7,707 nucleotides of DNA, taken from assembly GCA_021813595.1 (NCBI GenBank), contig JAKAKF010000056.1:1-7707 (forward strand), given 5' to 3'. The position numbers and the translations under genes were made by a program. Below the pieces are notes generated by a model. It searched no databases. It was given only the letters and a program-made list of their open reading frames with translations, and had not been told where the DNA came from. Positions within the stretch are counted from its first letter, which is position 1; every line of letters begins with the position of its first letter. Positions 1 through 5,955 of this stretch are shown here, piece by piece. Origin of the DNA: a bacterium. Lineage in GTDB: Bacteria; SZUA-79; Acidulodesulfobacterales; Acidulodesulfobacteraceae.

Positions 1-496
1 CTATGGATTCAAAGTCCAGCAAAAGGAGAAGTTCGTCGTTTTCGACCTTAATAATGCCGGTTACTTTGGAATCGACCGAACTTACCGAAGAAAGTTCGGG
101 CGCGTTGATATCGTCCCATGAAACGCGCCTGATTTTTGTAGTCTCGTGAACTATAAAGCCCACTTTAATTCTGTTAAATTCGGTTATAATAACCTTAAAA
201 TTTCTCCGGTCTAATTCATCCGGCTCGGCTATTCCCATCCATTTAGGAAGATTTACTAAAGGAACTACGGAGCCCCTTAAATTAAACATACCCTCGACAA
301 ATTCCGACGTATTTGGAGTTTCCGATATGTCTTCCGGCATTTTAATAATTTCGATGACTTTGGCGACGTTTATTCCGTAAATCCCTTCTCTTTCTTCTCC
401 TTCTTCGTCTATCCTGAACAGCCTGAAATCGACCAGCTCCATTCTGTTCTGCCCGACTTCCAGGATATCGTGCCCCGGATTTATCTGGTTTGCCAT
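1..496 (-). CDS. cheV: CheV-type chemotaxis coupling protein, N-terminal part (cut by window edge)
   Basis: The reverse strand reads about 165 codons from ATG at 496 with no stop before the window edge. The protein opens with the stretch ILEVGQNRMELVDFRL, then YGINVAKVIEIIK and a FNLRGSVVPLVNLPKWMG block, the typical pattern of the CheW-like domain of CheV. CheV couples chemoreceptors to the CheA kinase at the inner face of the membrane and normally carries a C-terminal phospho-receiver domain, which would lie outside this window. A Shine-Dalgarno AGGAGA sits about seven bases before the ATG (near 503-508), which supports the start. The gene follows the diguanylate cyclase in the same direction after a 75-base gap, so co-transcription is possible. 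A long CheW is the alternative; the N-terminal motif around residues 10-25 favours CheV. No membrane segment is seen. Confidence 0.88.
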   Translation of the reverse strand, partial: MANQINPGHDILEVGQNRMELVDFRLFRIDEEGEEREGIYGINVAKVIEIIKMPEDISETPNTSEFVEGMFNLRGSVVPLVNLPKWMGIAEPDELDRRNFKVIITEFNRIKVGFIVHETTKIRRVSWDDINAPELSSVSSVDSKVTGIIKVENDELLLLLDFESI

Positions 497-571
497 AATC
501 TTTCTCCTATTTAATATAATATATTAAAAATTTATAAGCGATACCGCATTTATTTTTTTCTTTTAATATCT

Positions 572-1324
572 TTAATCATCGACCCATGGATTTTCTTCCA
601 CCTCTATAATATCGCCTAAGCCGTCCTCCGAAATTATCCTGTTTCTGCCCCTGTTTTTTGCTTCGTAAAGAAGATTGTCCAAGCGTTTTAATAAGTCTTT
701 AGAGTTGTTTTCGAATTCCTTCCTGTAAAACGTAACTCCTATGCTTATCGTAACTTTTTTTATATCCTTAGCCTGTATCTTTAAAATCATCTGTTTTATC
801 TTTCTTGCTACGTCTATAGCGCTCGTAATATGCGTAGAAGGAAGACACAGCATAAACTCTTCGCCTCCGAACCTTGAGGCTATATCGGACTTTCTCGTAT
901 TTGCTTTCAATACGTTTGCCACTTCTTTTAAAATAACGTCCCCTTTGTCGTGGCCGTAAGTATCGTTAATTTTTTTAAAATGGTCTATATCGCACATTAT
1001 CAAAGAAAGAGGAATATCGTATCTAGAACTTTGGGCGAAAATATTATCGTAAAAGATATCGAAATATCTTCTGTTGTAAAGCCCCGTGAGCCCGTCAGTC
1101 AAAGCCATATTTTCGAGGTCGTCGTCGAATACGGCCTTTTTTAATCTTACCGCCGCTATAATCGCCGCCAGAGATAAAGCCAACAAAATTAAATCCTGAT
1201 AAAAAATAACCCTTGAAATTAGACCCGATATATTTATAAAATTAATGAATAAAAAAACCGATACCGATATTATCTGAATAATAATTAATAAAATAATTAT
1301 ATAATAATATCGTTTTTTATCCAT
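572..1324 (-). CDS. Membrane-anchored GGDEF diguanylate cyclase
   Basis: A 250-residue protein predicted to make cyclic di-GMP from two GTP. Two hydrophobic segments (about residues 7-30 and 40-60) form a simple membrane anchor with almost no periplasmic sensor domain between them. The GGDEF domain starts at DGLTGLYNRRYF (residues 77-88), carries the DIDHFKKINDTYGHDKGD block (112-129), and has an intact active site GGEEF at 153-157. An RxxD inhibitory site (R144, D147) stands exactly five residues before GGEEF, so product inhibition by cyclic di-GMP is expected. The domain closes with TISIGVT and YEAKNRGRNR. No EAL domain is present. The ATG at 1324 has no clear Shine-Dalgarno sequence. The stimulus is unknown. 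The neighbouring cheV, in the same direction, suggests a link to motility control (inference). Confidence 0.94.
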   Translation of the reverse strand: MDKKRYYYIIILLIIIQIISVSVFLFINFINISGLISRVIFYQDLILLALSLAAIIAAVRLKKAVFDDDLENMALTDGLTGLYNRRYFDIFYDNIFAQSSRYDIPLSLIMCDIDHFKKINDTYGHDKGDVILKEVANVLKANTRKSDIASRFGGEEFMLCLPSTHITSAIDVARKIKQMILKIQAKDIKKVTISIGVTFYRKEFENNSKDLLKRLDNLLYEAKNRGRNRIISEDGLGDIIEVEENPWVDD

Positions 1325-1442
1325 AATAAATAATTAAAACAAATTTTATTAAACAAATAAACAAAAAGCTTTTAAACAAATTTTATATTTTTTTCAAATT
1401 TATTACAATTTATTTTTTTATTACTAAAAACGGCCGAAATAA

Positions 1443-1799
1443 ATGAAACTTATTAAATTAAACAGAAATTCCGAAACATCGTTTGAAAATATTATAGTAT
1501 TAATCTTTATTTTCGTCCTCGCGGTTATCTTAGCCCATAGATACCAAGGTATTATAAAATACGCGAAGACGGCGGCATATAAGGAAGATGTACAAAAAAT
1601 TAACGCCGCCCTTATAGTTTACAGAATAAAATACGGTAAATTTCCGGATAATCTTTCCGTTTTGGTAAAAAAAGGATTTATCGTAAACATTAAAACAGAT
1701 AAGGAAAGCTATCCGATTTCGCCTTTCGGCACAAGATTCGTTTACGGAAAGAAATACGGCAGAGTCTTATATTTTGGCGGCGGCGGTGCAGGGACTTGA
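1443..1799 (+). CDS. Type IV pilin / pseudopilin-like protein, 3' end altered
   Basis: An open frame of 118 residues with a short basic leader (residues 1-9), then SETSFE and a hydrophobic helix (about 17-31). If a prepilin peptidase cuts after S10, the glutamate E15 falls at +5, as in type IV pilins and type II secretion pseudopilins. The usual glycine at -1 is a serine here, so processing is uncertain. The soluble part has the pseudopilin-like pattern INAALIVYRIKYGKFPDNLSVL (split as residues about 47-68), followed by YPISPFGTRFVYGKKYGRV. The last residues (FGGGGAGT) are read from antisense tRNA-derived sequence beginning near 1776, so the natural C-terminus was probably replaced or shifted when that DNA arrived. 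No good Shine-Dalgarno precedes the ATG. It diverges from the diguanylate cyclase gene. No other pilus genes are in view; a non-functional remnant is possible. Confidence 0.6.
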   Translation: MKLIKLNRNSETSFENIIVLIFIFVLAVILAHRYQGIIKYAKTAAYKEDVQKINAALIVYRIKYGKFPDNLSVLVKKGFIVNIKTDKESYPISPFGTRFVYGKKYGRVLYFGGGGAGT

Positions 1800-1825
1800 A
1801 CCCCGGAAAATTAGCTATATGAGCC
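1782..1825 (-). pseudogene. tRNA 3'-end fragment, degenerate (left copy)
   Basis: Read on the minus strand, this contains a tRNA T-arm and the 3' acceptor strand: CGGGG, the loop TTCAAGT, CCCTG, then CACCGCC at 1788-1782. The 26 bases at 1782-1807 are identical to those at 3999-4024. The block ATATGAGCC (1817-1825), which covers the CAT anticodon loop, is also shared, but the anticodon stem between has diverged and no longer pairs. After the acceptor strand the sequence reads G-CCG rather than discriminator-CCA. There is no D-arm or 5' acceptor strand upstream, so it cannot be a working tRNA. It overlaps the last codons of the pilin-like gene on the other strand. The best reading is an attachment-site remnant. 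Confidence 0.7.
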
Positions 1826-1841
1826 TTTCTGCGTCAGCCTT

Positions 1842-2321
1842 TTAATCTTTAATTCTAGATGCAGGATCAGCGGCTTCGAGATTTGAAGTGCAATTAGGGC
1901 ATCGTTTGGCGGCTAGGGGGATGCTGGTAGCACAGAATGGGCAGTCCCTGGTTAATACCGGCGGAGCCGGTTTAGGATTGAGGCGATTGATAGCCCGAAT
2001 AAGACTGAATATCACCAGGGCGATGATCAGAAAGCTGATGATAGAATTAATGAACAATCCGTAATTCAGGGTCACAGCACCCGCTTTCTCTGCAGCGGCG
2101 AGCGTCGCGTAAGGGCCTGGGGTCTTACCTTCGTGAAGGATCAGGAACAGATTGCTGAAATCTACCTTGCCCAAAATCAGACCTATGGGCGGCATTATCA
2201 CATTTTTTACCAAGGAAGTAACAATGGCGGAAAAAGCTACGCCGACCACAAAGGCTACCGCCATGTCTATCACGTTACCGCGCTGTAAAAACGTTTTGAA
2301 ATCTTTAACGAAACTTCCCAT
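1842..2321 (-). CDS. mscL: Large-conductance mechanosensitive channel MscL with C-terminal zinc ribbon
   Basis: Inner-membrane channel that opens under membrane tension to release solutes during hypo-osmotic shock. The N-terminus (VKDFKTFLQRGNVIDMAVAF) and first helix match MscL, followed by VIMPPIGLILGKVDF, a periplasmic loop, and a second membrane helix (about residues 87-108). The C-terminal tail carries CPFC and CPNC, a four-cysteine zinc-ribbon-like extension found in a subset of MscL proteins. The start is set at ATG 2321 because GGGAG lies five bases upstream; a GTG two codons earlier overlaps that site. The gene is clearly richer in G+C than its neighbours: lines sampled by eye gave about 42-57 percent, against about 28 percent in the adjacent sensor gene. 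This suggests separate acquisition. It has its own promoter at 2394-2422 and ends next to the left tRNA fragment. Confidence 0.95.
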   Translation of the reverse strand: MGSFVKDFKTFLQRGNVIDMAVAFVVGVAFSAIVTSLVKNVIMPPIGLILGKVDFSNLFLILHEGKTPGPYATLAAAEKAGAVTLNYGLFINSIISFLIIALVIFSLIRAINRLNPKPAPPVLTRDCPFCATSIPLAAKRCPNCTSNLEAADPASRIKD

Positions 2322-2393
2322 AAACACTCCCTGCGTATTAAGTTTTTAATAGAACGCTAAAATCGGCAATTAATCCGCTTTATTTTTTTTTAT

Positions 2394-2422
2394 ATAATAT
2401 CGTACGGCGCAAAACAAGTCAA
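2394..2422 (-). promoter_or_regulatory. Sigma70-type promoter for mscL
   Basis: On the minus strand TTGACT (2422-2417) is followed after exactly 17 bases by TATTAT (2399-2394). Each box differs from consensus by one base. Transcription would begin near 2387 and give a leader of about 65 bases before the mscL ATG. The A/T run at 2381-2392 sits just downstream of the -10 box. Confidence 0.65.
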
Positions 2423-2507
2423 GCCAAAATAAAAACCTGAATGTCCGTTATTGCGCATTAGGCGCAAGAAAATAAGAATATAAATTTTTAAGTCAGGAAT
2501 TGGGCCT

Positions 2508-3410
2508 TTATTTATCCTTATTCTTATCCGCAAGCATTTGCAGCGCCTTAAGATAGCTTGCTTTAAGCCTATTGAACGATTTAGCCAGTAATCCTATTTC
2601 ATCATTCCCTTTTACTTTAAAATTTTCGTTCGATTTTCCCATAGAAACATCCTCGGCTAATTTAGTCAGTTCATGAATTGGTTTAATGATAGCTTTATTG
2701 ATAAAAAATAGCGCTACGATAAATGCCAAAAAAGGAAGGATAAATATTACCAGTACTATTATTAAAGAGCTTTTTAAAGCTACTTTATCTATATATTTTG
2801 TAGGGACTAATACGCTTAACAATCCGACGACTTGCCCTGCTTTCCAATGCCACCCGTGCGTATCGCCGTATTTTTTAACTATAGCCTGCGTAATAGGGGA
2901 TTTGTTTTCGGGATTGCCGTGACAAATCATACATCCCTTTTTTGCCACTACTGGTTTCATAACGTAAAAGTAAGAACGTCCGTTAAAAATGTGATAGCCG
3001 CTTAATGATTTAATACCGGGATTGTTTTTAAATTTTCGTATAATTTTTTGCTGGAACGTATTTGCTTTATTTTTTAGATTTAGCGGGTTTAAAGTAGGTT
3101 CGGAATAAATGTAATGAGGAAGAAATTTTTTAATACGTTTAGCAACGCCAAGCGCTACAAATGTTGCAGATTCCGCCTGTATAACAAATTTAGGAGTGGC
3201 TTTCATGACGGCAGACCTTAATTTTTTCGAAGTATAATCTCTTACCGATTTTTCGGCATACAAAACCATCGCCGCTTCGTGCGTCAGCTCGTTTTTTTTG
3301 AATTTTTGAATATAATAAAAAGAAACGGCGGCGACTAAGATGTTGGCACAGAAACCGATAATTATCATAATTAACGAAAATTTCATTTTCAAAGACGCAT
3401 TTTCGAACAT
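2508..3410 (-). CDS. Tll0287-like (DUF3365) haem-c sensor with HAMP domain, no output domain
   Basis: A 300-residue membrane sensor when read from ATG 3410. This start is chosen because GGAGGGG lies seven bases upstream; a longer frame from 3434 would place that ribosome site inside the coding sequence. A membrane helix (about residues 11-35) leads into a periplasmic domain resembling the Tll0287-like family. It has one c-type haem attachment motif CMICH at 160-164, preceded by YFYVMKPVVAKKG, as in this family. A second helix (about 216-238) is followed by a HAMP domain (about 240-292; KPIHELTKLAEDV, then NDEIGLLAKSFNRL) and a short tail ending NKDK. These sensors are thought to respond to redox state or small ligands. 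No kinase, methyl-accepting or cyclase output domain follows, so signalling would need a partner, or the protein is truncated. It lies inside the tRNA-bracketed segment, upstream of mscL in the same direction with a 186-base gap. Confidence 0.85.
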   Translation of the reverse strand: MFENASLKMKFSLIMIIIGFCANILVAAVSFYYIQKFKKNELTHEAAMVLYAEKSVRDYTSKKLRSAVMKATPKFVIQAESATFVALGVAKRIKKFLPHYIYSEPTLNPLNLKNKANTFQQKIIRKFKNNPGIKSLSGYHIFNGRSYFYVMKPVVAKKGCMICHGNPENKSPITQAIVKKYGDTHGWHWKAGQVVGLLSVLVPTKYIDKVALKSSLIIVLVIFILPFLAFIVALFFINKAIIKPIHELTKLAEDVSMGKSNENFKVKGNDEIGLLAKSFNRLKASYLKALQMLADKNKDK

Positions 3411-3606
3411 TTCTACCCCTCCTTTTTTAAGCAATATTTTATTTTTATATTTTAATTGCCGTTAAAAGTTAAATATATATTATAGATTTTATCATAAAAA
3501 AATATTACTAAAATTAATTTGATTTTACATTATATTAAATTTTCTTTCAATAAAAAACATGCACTTACGCGCTTATTGTAGAATCGTATAAAGAAAACGG
3601 CATATC

Positions 3607-3918
3607 TTAGCACAGGGTTCTATTAAATTTCAGCAGGGTCGAAAACATTAAGGAAAGCAGGAGAATTAAAAAATTACTCCGCTCTTTATCCGCTTTATTT
3701 GCTTTTATTTTTCCAGGTATGTTAAAACGGTTTCTGATTGTATCGGCGTAAATTGCCGATGCTATTTCTCGAGACGTTTCTCTATCTTATGTTTTGAAGA
3801 AATATTGACGTAATTTATTATCTATCCTGAATTTGCGCCAATAAGTTACGCCTCTTTTGCAGATATTAATACCGTATCCGCTATATCCGTTTTTGTATCC
3901 AAAATTTATTAAATTTAC
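3607..3918 (-). pseudogene. Possible decayed coding remnant, unrecognised
   Basis: On the minus strand one frame stays open from about 3918 to 3607 apart from a single TAA at 3789-3787. The first part reads GYKNGYSGYGINICKRGVTY and on to YFFKT. The second part (59 codons) reads SREIASAIYADTIRNRFNIP, then a lysine-rich stretch, then the hydrophobic segment FLILLLSLMFSTLLKF. Neither half has a start codon or Shine-Dalgarno sequence in a useful place. I do not recognise the family. In DNA this AT-rich an open frame of this length by chance is possible but not common, so this is a tentative remnant within the tRNA-bracketed segment. Confidence 0.25.
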
Positions 3919-3994
3919 CTAAATTTTAGTAAAATTTAATAATTATGCAGAGTAGCACTATTTGCTTCGGAGGTTGAAATACTGCGGTTTTAAG

Positions 3995-4044
3995 TGGTGG
4001 CGGTGCAGGGACTTGAACCCCGGACACTACGGATATGAGCCGTA
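3995..4044 (-). pseudogene. tRNA 3' half with CAT anticodon and CCA end (right copy)
   Basis: On the minus strand the sequence has a perfect five-pair anticodon stem (TACGG at 4044-4040, CCGTA at 4032-4028) around the loop CTCATAT, giving anticodon CAT (methionine or lysidine-modified isoleucine tRNA). A variable region, a T-arm (CGGGG, TTCAAGT, CCCTG, with one G-U pair), the acceptor strand CACCGCC, discriminator A and encoded CCA (3997-3995) follow. The matching 5' acceptor strand GGCGGTG and a D-arm are absent upstream on this strand, where the DNA is AT-rich spacer. It is therefore a 3' half, not a functional tRNA, as left when an element integrates into a tRNA gene. It shares 26 identical bases plus nine more with the copy at 1782-1825. 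Confidence 0.75.
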
Positions 4045-4216
4045 AAGTATTTTGAACTAACCTATTTATTTAATTAAATAATTTGTATTATAAAAAATAG
4101 GCTGCATGCGGAATTGTATTTCTTATAATTTTTAATCTTATAATTATAATTAATAATATTTTGACTAATATTACCAACTAATTTAAATTTTATTATTACA
4201 TGAAAATTTGCAATTA

Positions 4217-4247
4217 TAAAATTGATAGCGGCAAGATTAATCCGCTA
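4217..4247 (-). terminator. Probable intrinsic terminator of the MNT/HEPN operon
   Basis: Twenty-one bases past the HEPN stop, the minus strand has TAGCGG (4247-4242), a ten-base loop, CCGCTA (4231-4226), and then TCAATTTT. The stem is six pairs and the T tract is interrupted, so it is a weak but correctly placed terminator. Confidence 0.45.
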
Positions 4248-4267
4248 ATTATTTCATTATTCTTTAT

Positions 4268-4681
4268 TTATTTTTTATCAATATAATTCAAAGCTGTTTT
4301 ATTAATTTCGGTTATGAAACCTTCCGCTTCCATTAAGGAGGCTAAAACTTCATCCTTATTAAATTTTACAAAATCTCCATAATCGCCTGTTTGTCTGTTT
4401 TCAAAAGCGTTACTTAGAATTTTGTAATATTTTTTATCAAGTATGCCGCTATGGATAAATGCTTTGTTGAATTCGCCTTTTAGTGCGCCGTGATTCTTCG
4501 TCGAAAAATCTCTCGTCAACATTAATGCTTCGACTGAATAAAAACAAGCGTAATAAATCCTGTTAACCGCTAAAATTAAATGATTTAATTCTAAAGCCTC
4601 TTTAGCTTCTATTATAGTTTCATTAGCCCTGTCTATTCTGTATTTTATTAATGGAAATTTATCTTTTTCGGGCAAAGTCAT
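4268..4681 (-). CDS. HEPN-domain protein, partner of MNT nucleotidyltransferase
   Basis: A 137-residue all-helical protein of the HEPN family that pairs with minimal nucleotidyltransferases. Family signatures are the helix LAVNRIYYACFYSVEALMLT (37-56), KNHGALKGEFNK (62-73), the IHSGILD turn (76-82) and FENRQTGDYGDF (93-104). The RNase motif RX4-6H of many HEPN toxins is not evident; R96 is followed by QTGDYGDF, the form common in the UPF0332-like branch, so RNase activity cannot be assumed. Its ATG overlaps the stop of the upstream nucleotidyltransferase gene as ATGA, which means translational coupling. In related pairs the HEPN protein is the toxin and the MNT protein inactivates it by nucleotide transfer; applying this here is inference. 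The gene is followed by a likely terminator. Confidence 0.87.
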   Translation of the reverse strand: MTLPEKDKFPLIKYRIDRANETIIEAKEALELNHLILAVNRIYYACFYSVEALMLTRDFSTKNHGALKGEFNKAFIHSGILDKKYYKILSNAFENRQTGDYGDFVKFNKDEVLASLMEAEGFITEINKTALNYIDKK

Positions 4682-5148
4682 AACTCTATACCTTCTTTTC
4701 TAATATTTCTATATAATGGAACGACTCCGGCAAGATTTGTTTCGACGTAGCTTTTATTTTTCACTTGAAAATCGATAGAAACGCAATATTTTACCTGAAT
4801 ATCCGTTAATATGTCTAATATTTCATTTTTAACTTTTTTATCAACCGGCAAGAAATAAAGTTTTTCAAGTTCTTCAAAAGATATACTTTTGTTTATTTGG
4901 TGATTATCTTTAATAATAATCATTAAATCTATATCGGAATATTCTTTGTAATCCCCTCTTGCCTTAGAGCCGTAAAGTATTATTTCGGCATCCGGATATT
5001 TTTCTTTAATCTTTTCTTTTAATTCAGAAAGAGCTTTTTTCTCCATGGGCGAAAGATAATTTGAAAAGTAAACCGGTAAGGTATTACTTTCTATATTTTT
5101 ATTGTTTTTAACTGTTTTTTTATCGGTTTTATATGATCTATTTTCCAT
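4678..5148 (-). CDS. Minimal nucleotidyltransferase (MNT) protein, first gene of the MNT/HEPN pair
   Basis: A 156-residue protein of the polymerase-beta-like nucleotidyltransferase fold. The active-site signature is intact: G60-S61, R64-G65-D66, D72-I-D74 (YGSKARGDYKEYSDIDLM), and a third acidic residue at D126 in CVSIDFQV. Enzymes of this group transfer nucleotides to a partner protein; with a HEPN neighbour the likely role is antitoxin. Residues 1-30 are rich in lysine, asparagine and serine and lie outside the usual domain, which begins near residue 35 at MEKKALSELKEKI. No Shine-Dalgarno stands before either ATG. An extended -10 box ends six bases before the first ATG, which would fit a leaderless message starting at residue 1; ATG codon 35 (5046) is the alternative start. 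It overlaps the HEPN gene by four bases. Confidence 0.88.
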   Translation of the reverse strand: MENRSYKTDKKTVKNNKNIESNTLPVYFSNYLSPMEKKALSELKEKIKEKYPDAEIILYGSKARGDYKEYSDIDLMIIIKDNHQINKSISFEELEKLYFLPVDKKVKNEILDILTDIQVKYCVSIDFQVKNKSYVETNLAGVVPLYRNIRKEGIEL

Positions 5149-5154
5149 AAAATA

Positions 5155-5163
5155 ATTATAACA
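5155..5163 (-). promoter_or_regulatory. Extended -10 promoter element before the MNT gene
   Basis: The minus strand reads TGTTATAAT (5163-5155), a perfect TGnTATAAT. There is no recognisable -35 box 16-18 bases upstream, where the DNA is nearly all A/T. Transcription would start close to the ATG at 5148. Such boxes arise easily in AT-rich DNA, so confidence is limited. Confidence 0.4.
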
Positions 5164-5298
5164 TATTTTTAATTTAAGAATTTTTTTTCAGATTTGCTTT
5201 TTAAAAATTTTTCCATTCACAGGCATTTTCTTAAAATATTAGAGTATTATATCGCTGACATAAAATTCTGAATGGTCTCTAACGCTTCACTAAATGGA

Positions 5299-5574
5299 TT
5301 ATCCTACAAATTCTTTCATCCTTTTAGCATAATAAGATGGATATCGATCAATGAACAAAATGGCCGTATCTTTTTTCAGCCTGAGTTCCTTTTTTATATC
5401 TTCCATATAGATACTTGTTATATTTAACGATTTGAATATATCTTGCGAAATTACTCGGTCAGAAAAACCTAACTCGTATATAGCAATGACGGCCTTTCTT
5501 TGTAGCCCATATTTTAGACGTTTCTGAAAAGCCTGAAGCCGCTTTATTAAGTTTTCATTGCTATTATTATCCAT
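5299..5574 (-). CDS. Unrecognised 91-residue protein, possibly the tail of a larger protein
   Basis: I do not recognise this family with confidence. The sequence is soluble and mostly helical, with a basic N-terminal helix (NLIKRLQAFQKRLKYGLQRK, residues 8-27), the segment AIYELGFSDRVISQDIFKSL (31-50) and a C-terminus with LFIDRYPSYYAKRMKEFVG. The ELGFSDRV segment and the closing YPSYYAKRMKE remind me of the extreme C-termini of large helicase-like proteins, so it may be a detached tail; that is a memory-based inference. An in-frame stop lies about twelve codons upstream of the ATG. There is no Shine-Dalgarno sequence before the ATG, which weakens the case for an independent working gene. It sits between two toxin-antitoxin modules, all on the minus strand, with gaps of 150 and 72 bases. 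Confidence 0.5.
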   Translation of the reverse strand: MDNNSNENLIKRLQAFQKRLKYGLQRKAVIAIYELGFSDRVISQDIFKSLNITSIYMEDIKKELRLKKDTAILFIDRYPSYYAKRMKEFVG

Positions 5575-5646
5575 GACTATAATAAATTCACAAATAGTGC
5601 GCCATAGTCAAATTTATATTTTCTTTATTTTAAATAATTTTTATTA

Positions 5647-5955
5647 TTAGTCATTTTTTATTCCGTCCTTAGTTTTACTGAAATCAATCCGCATATCGTA
5701 GCCTATGGCGGCGGCATATTCTATCAAAGTGGATATGTTGGGCATGATTTTGGAATTAGCGCTTTCGAGCCTCGAGATGTTGCTTTTGGCGGTATTCATC
5801 CTTTCGGCTATATCTTCCTGCGTAAGCCCTTCAGATAACCTTAAGCTTATGAGCTTAGATTTAATATCGTACAAAGGCTTCAGCCTGTCATAATCTAGTT
5901 TGACTTCTGTATTTTTTAAAGCTTTATCTTTAAATTCTTTAAATGTCGGCCTCAT
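5647..5955 (-). CDS. XRE-family helix-turn-helix antitoxin (HigA-like)
   Basis: A 102-residue DNA-binding protein, the likely antitoxin and autorepressor of the operon. The helix-turn-helix reads LTQEDIAERMNTAKSNISRL (residues 44-63), within a Cro/C1-type fold (about 30-86), with a short tail YDMRIDFSKTKDGIKND. The N-terminal arm (1-28) may contact the toxin. The start is ATG 5955: AAGGAGGT lies six bases upstream, inside the end of the toxin gene, and the toxin TAA overlaps this ATG by one base (TAATG), giving coupled translation. A longer open frame reaching 6069 only reads through the toxin gene in another frame. The 18-bp inverted repeat at 6284-6301 is the probable binding site. Confidence 0.92.
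   Translation of the reverse strand: MRPTFKEFKDKALKNTEVKLDYDRLKPLYDIKSKLISLRLSEGLTQEDIAERMNTAKSNISRLESANSKIMPNISTLIEYAAAIGYDMRIDFSKTKDGIKND

Larger units (their letters stand above)
3411..4267. other. Long region with no intact gene
   Basis: This 857-base stretch has no convincing intact gene on either strand. Next to the sensor gene (3411-3540) it is almost pure A/T; a TATAAT on the minus strand at 3484-3479 could be its -10 box, but no -35 is visible. The middle (3607-3918) holds a possible decayed frame. A tRNA 3' half lies at 3995-4044, and an extremely AT-rich spacer (4046-4225) leads to a hairpin behind the HEPN gene. Confidence 0.6.

Noticed and set aside
741..1144. Two plus-strand open frames opposite the diguanylate cyclase gene
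   Set aside because: They lie antisense to a clear GGDEF gene, match no family and have no proper ribosome sites.
2451..2467. Inverted repeat TTGCGC-ATTAG-GCGCAA between mscL and the sensor gene as a terminator
   Set aside because: The stem is only six pairs and neither strand has a T tract; it may be a binding site but there is no support beyond symmetry.
2152..2922. Plus-strand open frames opposite mscL and the sensor gene
   Set aside because: They are antisense shadows of well-supported genes with no recognisable protein features.
3995..4060. A complete functional tRNA gene
   Set aside because: The D-arm and 5' acceptor strand are absent on the minus strand upstream of the anticodon stem; only the 3' half is present.
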